The notes under the pieces were generated by a model. It ran no database searches and had not been told where the DNA came from. It saw nothing but the letters and a program-made list of their open reading frames with translations. A stretch of DNA of 64,000 nt, taken from assembly GCA_964036045.1 (NCBI GenBank), contig OZ038380.1:11203713-11267712 (forward strand). Reading direction: 5' to 3'. The position numbers and the translations under genes are program-made. Origin of the DNA: Eutreptiella sp. 'Long Island Sound 2002'. Its lineage: Eukaryota > Euglenozoa > Euglenophyceae > Eutreptiales > Eutreptiaceae. Of the stretch, positions 56,051-64,000 are shown piece after piece (position 1 is the stretch's first letter; the number at the start of each line of letters is the position of its first letter).

Positions 56051-56635
56051 TAGTTGGTTCCCTGGCCCAACCATGAGGTGTGTTTGTTCTCCTCTACGAC
56101 ACAACAACACTACCGTATTGGGCTTTGGTTAGGTCGTTGGCAGCCTCAGTCCCATAGGGGGGCAAGCCAACATAATTTTGGACCCCAAGTGCATGTGCTT
56201 CAATGCGAGGGAGGTGAAGGATCTCAAGACCCAATACAAAGCATGATTAGCCGTTGGAAAAGCGATTGAGGGGCACACCCTAGTGGTTACAAAACGGTTG
56301 GAAGGCATTTTGGGGGCAGTCGGGAGCGATTGCAGTGGAGTGACCTGTGTGAAGGGGGGGGGGGGTGTTAGAGGGGTGCAAAATTTGGTTCCATTGTTTG
56401 TCACTTTTTTTTGTGGCTTAATCGAATTCCTCTGAAATTCTGAGCATTGTGACTTCACATAATCGGTTGTGAAAAATGGTTCATCACTCACCATCGGTTT
56501 AAAAAAACAAAAAGGTGCTTTGGTAGACAGACAAATGAACGTCCCAAACCATCCAAACGAGCTGTAGTGTTGCGGTCAGCGCCACTAAATGCCCAGCCAG
56601 GGCGCCAGGGAGGGTTCATCATGCGCGGCAGTGAC

Positions 56636-56783
56636 CGCTGCCCACAGGCAGCGCTGGACGGGTGTGGCGTCGGGGTCGTACGGGAGGAGGCGGCCCTCGG
56701 TGTGGCTGTAGGGGGCGGGTACCGCCGCCTTCCCCGTCGCGTCGAGGAGGCCCGGCAGGATCAGGCGGACTGGGGCGAAAAAC
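56636..56783 (-). CDS. possible internal exon upstream of the unknown gene
   Basis: On the minus strand an acceptor GGGAAGCAACAG precedes a frame reading FFAPVRLILPGLLDATGK, then AAVPAPYSHTEGRLLPYDP, then DATPVQRCLWAA. A donor-like GCAGCG|GTCACT at 56635 would end it in phase 0, matching the phase 0 acceptor at 53260. If it is not spliced there, the frame continues to a TAG at 56585, making it a last exon of a separate gene. Composition is exon-like and strongly GC-rich. The 5' side has a second possible exon at about 57008-56850 (MHDAMDTLCTNTPDG...LSALRLLNKG). Linkage to 52739-53260 is an inference from phase and strand only. Confidence 0.35.
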
Positions 56784-57699
56784 CTGTTGCTTCCCCATGG
56801 GTGCACGCTTGCGGGTCTCAACACCACGGGGGCCCCCACTTAACACCCTTGTGTCTGTTTGCCGGTGCAAGCCCCTGCACAGCCCCCCCTTGTTCAAGAG
56901 TCTAAGTGCAGAGAGGTTGCTCATGCATGTCAGCGAGACCAGGTTTGCGGTAGCTGTGGCAGCACCATCCGGGGTGTTTGTGCACAATGTGTCCATAGCG
57001 TCATGCACACAGCACGCATTTTAGAGGGAGAAATTGCAAAAATTGCAGAACTGAAGGGGAATTAGCGATATTCTTGCCTATATCTGTCAACTCGAAGCCC
57101 ATTGGGTGGTGCAAACAGTGTGCAAACTATTCGTCAACTGAAAGCCCATTGAATAGTGCCCCAATGATACTGGACCGGATCCAGAGCAGAGTGAGACACA
57201 ACAGTAGCGCCAGCCGTGGACATTTGGGAATAGAGTATTCTTTCAAGATGCATAACAAGATTCAGAAATCCTTTTAAACAAATCCTTTATAAACATTTAG
57301 GAATGTCTTTTGGGGAAATTGCTTAATACCTTTTTGTACATATACGCTACACCAAGTCACATGTGGGAGCGGCTTTGTGAAGCAGATTCCATCAGGCAGT
57401 GGGAGGGGGGATTGCCCCCTTGGTAAGTCCTTCTTCTTGCAATGCCAAAAGAGGCATACCAAGCTGCCGCAGATACCTACCCACCTACCTTGGGTATGGT
57501 GCTGTACAAACTTTGTGCACAGCGCGCAATACGCCCCCATCCACTGCAATTTTCTCCTCAAGGCGCACTGCGCTCACATGCTCACAGTGGCCCAATGCCC
57601 AGACTTCTGCAACCAGTGACCCCCCCCTCTGACTGGGAGTTCGATCCAGCTCACCGGAATAAACCAGATAGCGTGTCCGGCGGAGGTACCGGCTCGGTG

Positions 57700-57880
57700 G
57701 ATAAGCAGCTGGCCAATTGGCTGGCCGAACCTCCGACTGGATACTCGGCCAGCCAGCCGCTTGCTTGGCCGGCTGTCCGGTCAGATGGTTGGCCGGCCGA
57801 CCACAGCCGGCCGCTTGTTCGGCCGGATAGTTGGCCGGCTGGGTATCCGGCCGGATGGTTGGCCAGCCATTGCGCCTTCC
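57700..57880. repeat. GGCCGG-rich imperfect tandem/palindromic repeat
   Basis: Repeated GGTTGGCCGGC / GCCGGCCG / TCCGGCCGGAT segments, many self-complementary. Confidence 0.7.
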
Positions 57881-58014
57881 TTGCTAGCTTCATTCGCTCG
57901 CGACCTGGGCCTAGGCACCTTGCTCGCTCCATCCACGTGTGCATGGGCAAACGCTGTCAGCAGACCGTTTTGGGGGTGGAAGGGGCCTTTTTGGCCTGCT
58001 TCCCAAATATTGGC

Positions 58015-58130
58015 ACTTCGCGTACAACATGCCGACAGTGTCTACAATTTGCAGACTGCGTCTACATGTGGCAGACCGCGTCTACATGTGGCAGACTGCA
58101 TCTACGAACTACAGACCGCCTTCTTGTGTG
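58015..58130. repeat. TCTACA..GCAGAC tandem motif, inverted copy of 10985-11085
   Basis: Four TCTACA(A/T)(G/T)TGGCAGAC-like units. The first includes ACAACATGCCGACAGTGTCT, found reverse-complemented at 11055-11080. Confidence 0.65.
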
Positions 58131-58221
58131 CACGGGTAAACAGGGGAGGGGGGTTGTTGGTATGGGGTGGCCAGCCGCCTATCCGCCGAGCCAGTACCTC
58201 CGCTGAACCCTTATCCGGCTT

Positions 58222-58300
58222 ATTCCATCCAGCTGTTCGATGCCACAAGCGTGACTGTAGGAGTCAGGCGCTCTAACCACCCAACCAACTGGAATCTCTG
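58222..58300 (-). repeat. tRNA-like SINE fragment
   Basis: The minus strand has GGTTGGGTGGTTAGAGCGCC (D-arm/A-box-like), then an anticodon-arm-like TGACT-CCTAC-AGTCA with a shortened loop, and a decayed B box. It lies directly 3' of the cyclase stop codon. Confidence 0.4.
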
Positions 58301-58360
58301 AGGTACTGAGAGATGGCGGGCGGTGCTGAGAGCGCAGGGCAGCTGCCTGGAAGGAAGGGC

Positions 58361-59104
58361 TCAGACCTGATAGAGCCTGATGGGCCAGCTCAACCCCCGA
58401 AGCTCGTTCTCGCCCAAATCTAGAACGGTTGTGCCGCTGAACTCGCAGTCCAGCGCCTCCCAGAAAGCCTGGGACAGCCCCACCTGCCCCCCATGGCACA
58501 CGCTCTCGATGCGGGCCGCCGTGTTGACCACGGTGCCGTAGTAGTCGTAGCCCTTTGTCACCTCGTCGTACTGCACGTCCCCTTTGCCGTAGTGCAGGCC
58601 GCAGCGCACCCGGAGCCCGTTCCACACCATTTGGGTCCGCAAACCGGCCAGCGTGGCCTCCGTCTTTTCCAGCTCCATCTCGAGGTACAGCTCGTTGATG
58701 GCGTTGGTCTTCCAGTCCATGACATGGAAGCGCGTCTGGAGCTCCAGTGCCAGCCGCAGCATGCGCTCTGGGCACTCACAAACAATCATGAAGGCGTCGC
58801 CGATGGTCTTAACCTCGTAGCATTTGTGCTTCTTGATCAGCGAACGGATCTCGGTGTGGTGCATGTGCAGCGCGTCGGTCATTTCCATGGGGAGCTTGGC
58901 CCAGAGGTTGGTGCTGCTCTGGATGTCCGTGAACATGACCGCAAAGGGCCGCTCGCTGTGCTTCGGAGCTGCAGAATTGTCCCGCTTGTCCTTCCGGGAG
59001 TAGAAGTAGGAGCTCAAGATCACTGCGGCGCCCACAGCAAATAACACGACAACGAGCACAATGATGATAATGACAACGATGTGGGTGATCTCTTTGGCAT
59101 TGGC
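58361..59104 (-). CDS. adenylate cyclase terminal exon: TM helix and catalytic domain
   Basis: The acceptor is CACCCCCCAG at 59114-59105, phase 0; 247 codons then TGA. The catalytic domain spans about residues 52-247 of this exon. All residues needed for class III activity are present, so it should be active as a homodimer. Confidence 0.88.
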   Translation of the reverse strand, partial: ANAKEITHIVVIIIIVLVVVLFAVGAAVILSSYFYSRKDKRDNSAAPKHSERPFAVMFTDIQSSTNLWAKLPMEMTDALHMHHTEIRSLIKKHKCYEVKTIGDAFMIVCECPERMLRLALELQTRFHVMDWKTNAINELYLEMELEKTEATLAGLRTQMVWNGLRVRCGLHYGKGDVQYDEVTKGYDYYGTVVNTAARIESVCHGGQVGLSQAFWEALDCEFSGTTVLDLGENELRGLSWPIRLYQV

Positions 59105-62100
59105 CTGGGGGGTGATGCGAGACAACGTGGGTGAGAGGGCGATGGTGGCAATGACAATCGCGCTGGGGATCTCTCTCCTGCAGCACTACCCCCAAATGTT
59201 GATGCCAACTCATCAACCCCTCCTGTCTGTGAAAATGTCCTTCAGCTAATTTTTGCGAAGCCTCCCAAATTTGTTTTTGGCACCGGGATTGCACGCAGCA
59301 CGCCTCACTTTCATGGCATCCCTATGGACAGTAAGGGGCCAACCTCCTGGAGGTACTTGAGCGTACCCATAATCCGACGAATGGTGGCTCTGTCAAAGGT
59401 CTCAGTGCTTTGTGTCTTGGAGGCAAGCTAACATACCACGAGAGGCTTTAATTTAAGAGGTTTTTTTTTCGGATGACCAAAATTAAAGGGGTAAAAAATT
59501 GGTATTGCCCCTTAGAAATGAAGGAAAAATTTGGTATGAGGCCCCTTGCTGCTGCTTCCTAGTGGATGTTCATTGTGGATTCCTGGTGGGCTCTGGATGG
59601 TTGCTGTGCACAAAGAATCCTTAAAATTGAAGGAAATATTTGGTACGAGGGAGGGCTTCGAAATTTGTCCACATCAACTTTCTCCAGGCCCAATTAAAGC
59701 CTCTGTTGGTAACATAATGCTCGCCCAGCACCAAAAACAAGTTATTTTTTGTTTGTTTGTTTTTGTTTGAATGACAAAGCGAGTGCAGAGCGAAACATCC
59801 GATCTGATCCCCATTGCTCCCGAGACATGAGGTGAGGCAGACGACTCACTCGCACAGACATTGTGGGTACTTCAAGAATTGGTACGGCAATGGAGCCTCG
59901 GCGCAGATGGATATAGTGGCAGTAGTAAGAGGAGGCAAGCAGGGCCTCAAAAGTCAGGTGTGGGCCCGCCACTGTGCGCCAGCCGCGACTGCCTTCACAC
60001 AGCCTCCATTGCCTTCTCAGTTTCAGTGATACATGCACCAATTCAGAAATACTCTTTGCAATAGCAGGAACCACCTAGGCCACTGGGCTTGCTAGCCCCC
60101 AGCTAAAAACAATAAATAAATCTGAGTAACAACACATGCTGAAATCCTGTACTGAAACCACCGTTTAGAGCAAACGATAGTTCCATTCAAGTTCGACTGG
60201 CTGTTCATTGTTCCACGGTGCGCTCCCTTTCCGAGGGGGGGGGGGGGGGGAGAAGCAGTGGAGGCTTGGTGCCCCTCCTTGAGCATTCGATACATGGCAC
60301 CATAACCACCCCCACCCCCTTTGTGGGGAGCAGACCCACTCACAAGGTGGTTTGCGCTCCAACACGCAGTGCTCTGATGGGCAAACACAAGTGTTGTGTG
60401 CTGCCCCCTCTTCCATCACCTGCCCACACACAATAGGCTCACATTCCTATGACACTACATTCTGGACCACAGAATTGGTGGTCCCAAAAATGACGGCGGG
60501 ACGCAGGGCCATCGAGCTTCGGCAAGGCCATGCTTGCGCCAGGCAGGGGCACACCCGTCTGCTATGGCCTCAAACCCCATGGCTCAGTACCTGGGCGGGC
60601 CCCCCCGTTCACTCCCATGCAGAGCAACGCAGGGACCTACAACAAGAGCAAACCCCAGGACCTGATCTGTGGTCCCCTTCGACTTGTGCGAAAACCCCCC
60701 ATTGCATGGGGTAGAACTGCATGCATAGTCTGTAGTTGGGGTTCACATGCCCGGCTGGCAGACAAACAGTAACACGGACCGTGTTTGACAACGCCATCCA
60801 CCAACAACTGGGGGGGGGGGGGGGCTGCAGAGGACACTCGATGCAGCAACGGATGCCTCTGGACACGTACCTCATCCTGCAGCCGTGCACTGCACGCAGT
60901 GAAGTTGTCGTGCAAGGTGGCCTCGGGACACTGCGCCCGCAGCGCACGCGACGGCGGCAGCACCAACTGCACCCGGGCCGACATGTCCGGCAGCACGGCC
61001 GCCACCTTGCCGTTGACGATCTCGATGGTCGCGGTGAAGCCGCCGTAGTTGCGCTGGTAGCGGTTGAAGGCCATCTGCCCGAAGAACGTGTCCGCACGCA
61101 GTTCGCGGAAGGCCTGCGTGACGTCTTCGACGGCGAGCGAGGCAGCAGACTCAATGGCGAGCTGAAGCGCAACCCCCGCGGCAGTGCCGCTGGCCACAAG
61201 ATAATTGGGCGGGGACCCCATCCACTGACGGTACCTCTCGACGTAGGCCTCGGAGGACCCAAACACGGGGTCCACAAACTGCATCGTCGCGTCCCACTGC
61301 GTCGGGGCGAACGAGAACTCCGCCGCGCGCGCCCCCACGCTGCTGGCGAACCCCGACAGCGTGGGGGCCACGGAGATCCAGACGGCGTCCGCGTCGATGC
61401 CCAGCTCGTCCACGAGCATTGCGGCGTCGTGGCCATCGAAGACCAGGGTGCAGAAGACCAGCGCGAAGGGCTTGGTGATGGTCCGGACGATGGTCTGCAC
61501 GTGCTGCCGCAGGGTGGTGTGGCCCTTGCCGGCGCCTGCGGTGTACCCCCGGCCCGGGAACCCCAGCTTGTGGGTCACGTTCAGCCCGATGTTGAGGGCG
61601 AAGGACTCGGCGCTGTCGGCGGTGCTGATGGTGAAGCCCACGTCCTCGTTGAAGAGGATGGCAACGTGCTTCTTGCCACGGAGGTTCATCTGGGAGAGGA
61701 ACGCCTTGGGGTAGTCCAGGCTGCTGCGGTGGATGCCGAACAGATATTTGCGGGGGTTCTTGGTGTAGTACGAGTCGGGGCCCGTGCAGCACATGATATT
61801 CAGGATCTGGTGCGGGAGATGCACGGGCAAAGAGGAGGCAGTGCACCACCAACACCACCACATCAGCAGCAGCAGCAACAGACGGGACAGAAACCGCCTG
61901 GGCTGCGTGAATGGGCATGAGAGGGAGGGGGGTCAGAGGGAGCGACTGGCTGACAGTGGAGGCAGCCATTTGCTGAACCTACTTTGGGGAAGTACCTGCA
62001 CCGCGCGTGCGGCACCTTTTTTGGAGGTGGTTGCCGCGGCAATGGCCGGACTCATTTGCCACCATTTCACATTTACCACTTATCCTCTTTCCACACCTGC

Positions 62101-64000
62101 CGTTTTGCTTGGGGTCACTCTGCCCTGGCCCTTCCGCCCGCTGTCGCCCTAGGCAGACAAGACAAGACAAATGCGGTGCACCCTTGCGGGGGGAGGTCCC
62201 GGCAGGGAGGCATTGGGAGGGGAGGGGGGGGAAGGCAACCTCCCCTCCCTCAAAGGGCCCCCAGCCTGTGGGCCAGCCGCTCGTTTCCTGACCGTGACTG
62301 CCAGCTTCAACACCGAAAGCAACCACCGCCCACCGCGTCAGCGACCCCCTCCAACCGCCTGCCTATCCGCAACCCCCGCTGACCCCTTCACTTCCAATGC
62401 ACCCCTGGGTGCATCCGCGGGCCACGCCCTGCACAGCAGTTGACCCCCCCCAGTTTTCCGAATAGCCGCGCCGCGCGCACACCACTCGAAGCACTCCCCC
62501 TCGACTGCGCTGGGCTATATAAATACGGCACATCAAGGGTAGAGGTAGAATACGCGGGCGATCTCCAGGCACCAGCGAACCATTATTATCATCAGTCCTT
62601 CCGGCTCGATGGCTCACCGAGGACACCCTAGCGCCTCGGACTGCTTCGCCATTACTTATGCCCCATCAGGGACTCGAACTCAGGACCTCCTGTCAAGCAT
62701 CATTTGCTATGACAGCTGAACCACGTGACCTCTGTATGCAACACCAAAGGCATGACATGAAGCAGGCACATGGCGCTGCTGGTGAGGCTCAGGGGGTGGT
62801 GGATGACCTTGTTCGAATCAAAAAACTCACCCGCAAGGTCCGCCATCGACGTATGGCCCCCAATCACAAACTTGTAGCCTTGGTCAACAAACATCTGGAA
62901 CAGCTGCGCAGTGACGGTGATGTTGCTGTTGTCATCAAAGGTCTTCAGGTTCACCGGCTGCCGCTTGCCGTCAACAAGAATGCCCCCATAAGTTTCATTG
63001 ACGTACCAGGCCCAAAAGTCCCAGCCTTGAACAGCGTCAGAGCCTGCAAATGCACCACTTATGCTGTAGTATGCGGCAATGTCGATGGAGGCACTTGCGT
63101 GACCCAGGAACAGCAGGACCACCGACAGGTAAAACAGGTTGAAAGAGTGCAGCATATAGACCTGCCAAACGGGCACAACCCGAATCAATTCCCTTCCCAC
63201 TTTACCCACCCACCCAACCCAAGCATTTTACCTGGAGCCAGCGTTTGGTGGCACTGGACAAGTGCCCCAGCATGCGCAGGGGATGAGGCTGATATTGTAT
63301 TGTACTTTGCACCGTCAAAAGCACACCAACATACCTCATGCGCTCAGCCGAGTGATACCCTCACCACCACCACCCAGGGCTGTGCTTAATGGAAAAAAAA
63401 AAAGAAAGCGTCCTGTTACACCCATACAGTAACCCCCCCCCCCCCCCGTAGTGTCAGCACCAAGCACGGATCCATGGCCTACCAGCATGTTAAAATGAGC
63501 AAGAGGCATGGACGGTCTAGTTGTCTGCACCATAGGCTGGTACGCCAGCGTCGGAGGTTCGAACCCTCCTGTCGTCAACACATCCAGGGACGCCCGTCGG
63601 CTAGGTGCCCACCACCGCCCCCTTCAGCAGCTCGCTCCGCCACCGGTACCGCCGGCCTGCGGTAGGTGTGCCTCATCGTCTTTTTGATCTTTTAGGCAAC
63701 TCCCCCCTCCCCCCACCACCCACAGTGAGCCTGGCAAAAACTCTGCCCGATCACTCACATCCGTAGAACATGACCAGGCAGAGCCTGGTGAAGAGATTTG
63801 ACGGAAATCAATACCTGGCACTTCGGAGTCCACCGACGAGGTGGGAGAGTCAACACATTGTGGCGTGGGCATGGCCTCAAGCCCCAGAACACTCAGAGGG
63901 GGTGTCCCTGGTGCAGGAGTGTCGAGTTCAGGGTGAGAGTCCAGCCTAAACATGGGCGAGTGGATAAGGCCTAAGGAGTCTAGATGAAGGGCATCAGTCT
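58361..64000 (-). CDS. receptor-type class III adenylate cyclase, spliced, 5' partial
   Basis: Exons (minus): 63161-62808, 61806-60871, 59104-58361, plus a probable upstream exon 64000-63759, all phase 0 junctions, at least 677 residues. Order: hydrophobic segment (LFYLSVVLLFLGHASASI); a periplasmic-binding-protein-like (LIVBP) ectodomain from SIDIAAYYSISGAFAG through exon 2; one membrane helix (HIVVIIIIVLVVVLFAVG); a cytoplasmic cyclase domain ending at the C terminus (RGLSWPIRLYQV). In the last exon (residue 1 = A of ANAKEI) metal aspartates are D60 (MFTDIQSST) and D103 (IGDAF). Purine-selecting K99 and D187 indicate ATP, and N194 and R198 are the transition-state residues. Family knowledge: trypanosomatid ESAG4/RAC cyclases share this layout and the TNAINELY...WNGLRVR insert. 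It makes cAMP at the plasma membrane, presumably in response to an external ligand. It is shorter than trypanosomatid versions (about 1200 residues). Confidence 0.85.
59105..60870 (-). other. intron between cyclase ectodomain and catalytic exons
   Basis: A 1.77-kb intron with donor GAG|GTACGT. It has G runs at 60237 and 60810 and otherwise featureless mixed-composition DNA. A short T-rich tract lies near 59461. Confidence 0.75.
60871..61806 (-). CDS. adenylate cyclase exon: LIVBP-like ectodomain C-terminal part
   Basis: The acceptor is CCCGCACCAG ending at 61807 and the donor is GAG|GTACGT at 60870. It has 312 codons, starting ILNIMCCTGPDSYYTKNP. The LIVBP-like segments FGIHRSSLDYPKAFL, HVAILFNEDVGFT and TFFGQMAFNRYQRNYGGFT are typical of bacterial amino-acid-binding proteins and trypanosomatid receptor cyclases. 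Four cysteines in the last third could form extracellular disulphides. Confidence 0.85.
61807..62807 (-). other. intron within the cyclase ectodomain
   Basis: A 1.0-kb intron. The chosen donor is AAG|GTCATC at 62807, because it keeps FFDSNK joined to ILNIMCC in the LIVBP fold; a stronger GTGAGT at 62830-62825 would break the phase. It contains a tRNA-like SINE fragment (62660-62730, minus). Confidence 0.7.
62660..62730 (-). repeat. tRNA-derived SINE-like fragment
   Basis: The minus strand has GTGGTTCAGCTGTCATAGC (A box) and GAGTTCGAGTCCC (a good B box) about 45 nt apart, and ends ATGGGGC. The T-stem has two mismatches, so it is a relic and not a tRNA gene. Confidence 0.45.
62808..63161 (-). 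CDS. adenylate cyclase exon: hydrophobic segment and start of ectodomain
   Basis: The acceptor is GTTTGGCAG at 63170-63162, then GTC TAT ATG. If translation starts here the ATG is at 63155-63153 and the hydrophobic stretch is a signal peptide. If the upstream exon is joined, the stretch is a second membrane helix or internal signal anchor. The ectodomain continues as SDAVQGWDFWAWYVNET and IGGHTSMADLAGEFFDSNK. Confidence 0.82.
63162..63758 (-). other. intron or 5' region of the cyclase gene
   Basis: 600 bp with a C run (63435-63447), a short A tract, and a tRNA-like fragment (63510-63580, plus). No exon was seen. Confidence 0.55.
63510..63580 (+). repeat. tRNA-derived SINE-like fragment
   Basis: GGTCTAGTTGTCTGCACC resembles a D arm. 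The hairpin GCTGG-TACG-CCAGC sits at the anticodon-arm position. The T arm GGAGG-TTCGAAC-CCTCC is perfect. The ends GACGGTC/TGTCGTC pair at 6 of 7. The total of 66 nt and the lack of a proper D stem and 7-nt anticodon loop argue against a functional tRNA. Confidence 0.45.
63759..64000 (-). CDS. probable upstream exon of the cyclase gene, partial
   Basis: An open frame enters from the right edge as TDALHLDSLGLIHSPMFRL, runs through a Pro/Ser/Thr-rich stretch (HPELDTPAPGTPPLSVLGLE, then SPTSSVDSEVPG) and ends SAWSCSTD at a consensus donor GAT|GTGAGT (63758-63753) in phase 0. The next same-strand acceptor in phase 0 is the cyclase exon at 63161, and no other exon fits in the 600 bp between. It would add a disordered cytoplasmic N terminus before the first hydrophobic segment. 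It could instead belong to a different gene or a 5' UTR. Confidence 0.45.

Larger units (their letters stand above)
53261..56635 (-). other. putative intron or intergenic stretch upstream of the unknown exon
   Basis: Contains repeat B copy 3 (53488-53660), G runs (53360, 53779, 54461, 54660-54676, 55037-55052), a fragment of repeat A (54375-54440), a tRNA-like piece (54205-54265), a direct repeat pair (55127-55195 and 55492-55550) and repeat C copy 2 (55745-56050). No exon was seen. Confidence 0.5.
56787..58360. other. spacer between the unknown gene and the adenylate cyclase
   Basis: Holds a possible exon near 56850-57008 (minus), a GGCCGG-rich tandem region (57700-57880), a GTAGAC/GTCTAC motif array (58020-58130) shared with intron 3 of the INTS1-like gene, and a tRNA-like fragment (58222-58300). 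Confidence 0.5.

Noticed and set aside
62825-62830. Consensus GTGAGT as the donor of the cyclase ectodomain exon
   Set aside because: It would end the exon in phase 1 while the next acceptor is phase 0, and would delete residues needed for the LIVBP fold. AAG|GTCATC at 62807 fits both.
63510-63580. Functional tRNA gene
   Set aside because: The T arm is perfect but the D stem is absent, the anticodon loop is wrong and the length is 66 nt, so kept only as a tRNA-derived repeat.

Overview
The window reads as nuclear DNA of a GC-rich protist. Coding exons are strongly GC-biased and separated by long spliceosomal introns with GT donors and AG acceptors, and there are large stretches of repeat-rich non-coding DNA. 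There are no bacterial-style operons, no CRISPR and no rRNA. The most informative gene is a receptor-type class III adenylate cyclase whose catalytic domain closely matches the trypanosomatid receptor cyclases (ESAG4/GRESAG4/RAC type). This points to Euglenozoa. The large GT-AG introns fit a diplonemid or similar free-living euglenozoan better than a kinetoplastid. This placement is an inference from one family, not proof.

Layout. Positions 49-24146 (+) hold seven exons of one large helical-repeat protein that I read as Integrator complex subunit 1 (INTS1); its N-terminal exons lie off the left edge. Its introns hold microsatellites, a 10-bp, a 12-bp, a ~75-bp and a ~113-bp minisatellite, and fragments of dispersed repeats. 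Positions 24147-34271 are gene-poor, with eroded retroelement remnants (RNase H-like at 27.9-28.1 kb, a possible integrase zinc-binding region at 30.6-31.0 kb). Positions 34272-36026 (+) hold an apparently intronless 584-residue protein made of two SAM-methyltransferase-like halves. Positions 36027-52738 contain no gene I can support: G/T-rich degenerate repeats, an AT-richer island around 38.7-43.1 kb, and dispersed repeats. Positions 52739-53260 (-) are a convincing last exon of an unrecognised protein, with a possible upstream exon at 56636-56783. Positions 58361-64000 (-) hold the receptor adenylate cyclase in at least three exons, probably with a further upstream exon running off the right edge.

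The four genes do not form a pathway: one is nuclear RNA 3'-end processing machinery, one a probable small-molecule or protein methyltransferase, one unknown, one a membrane receptor making cAMP. Repeats are the other major content: at least four dispersed families occur as inverted or direct copies tens of kb apart, several tRNA-like (A-box/B-box) fragments look like SINEs, and runs of 9-17 G or C are scattered through almost all non-coding DNA.
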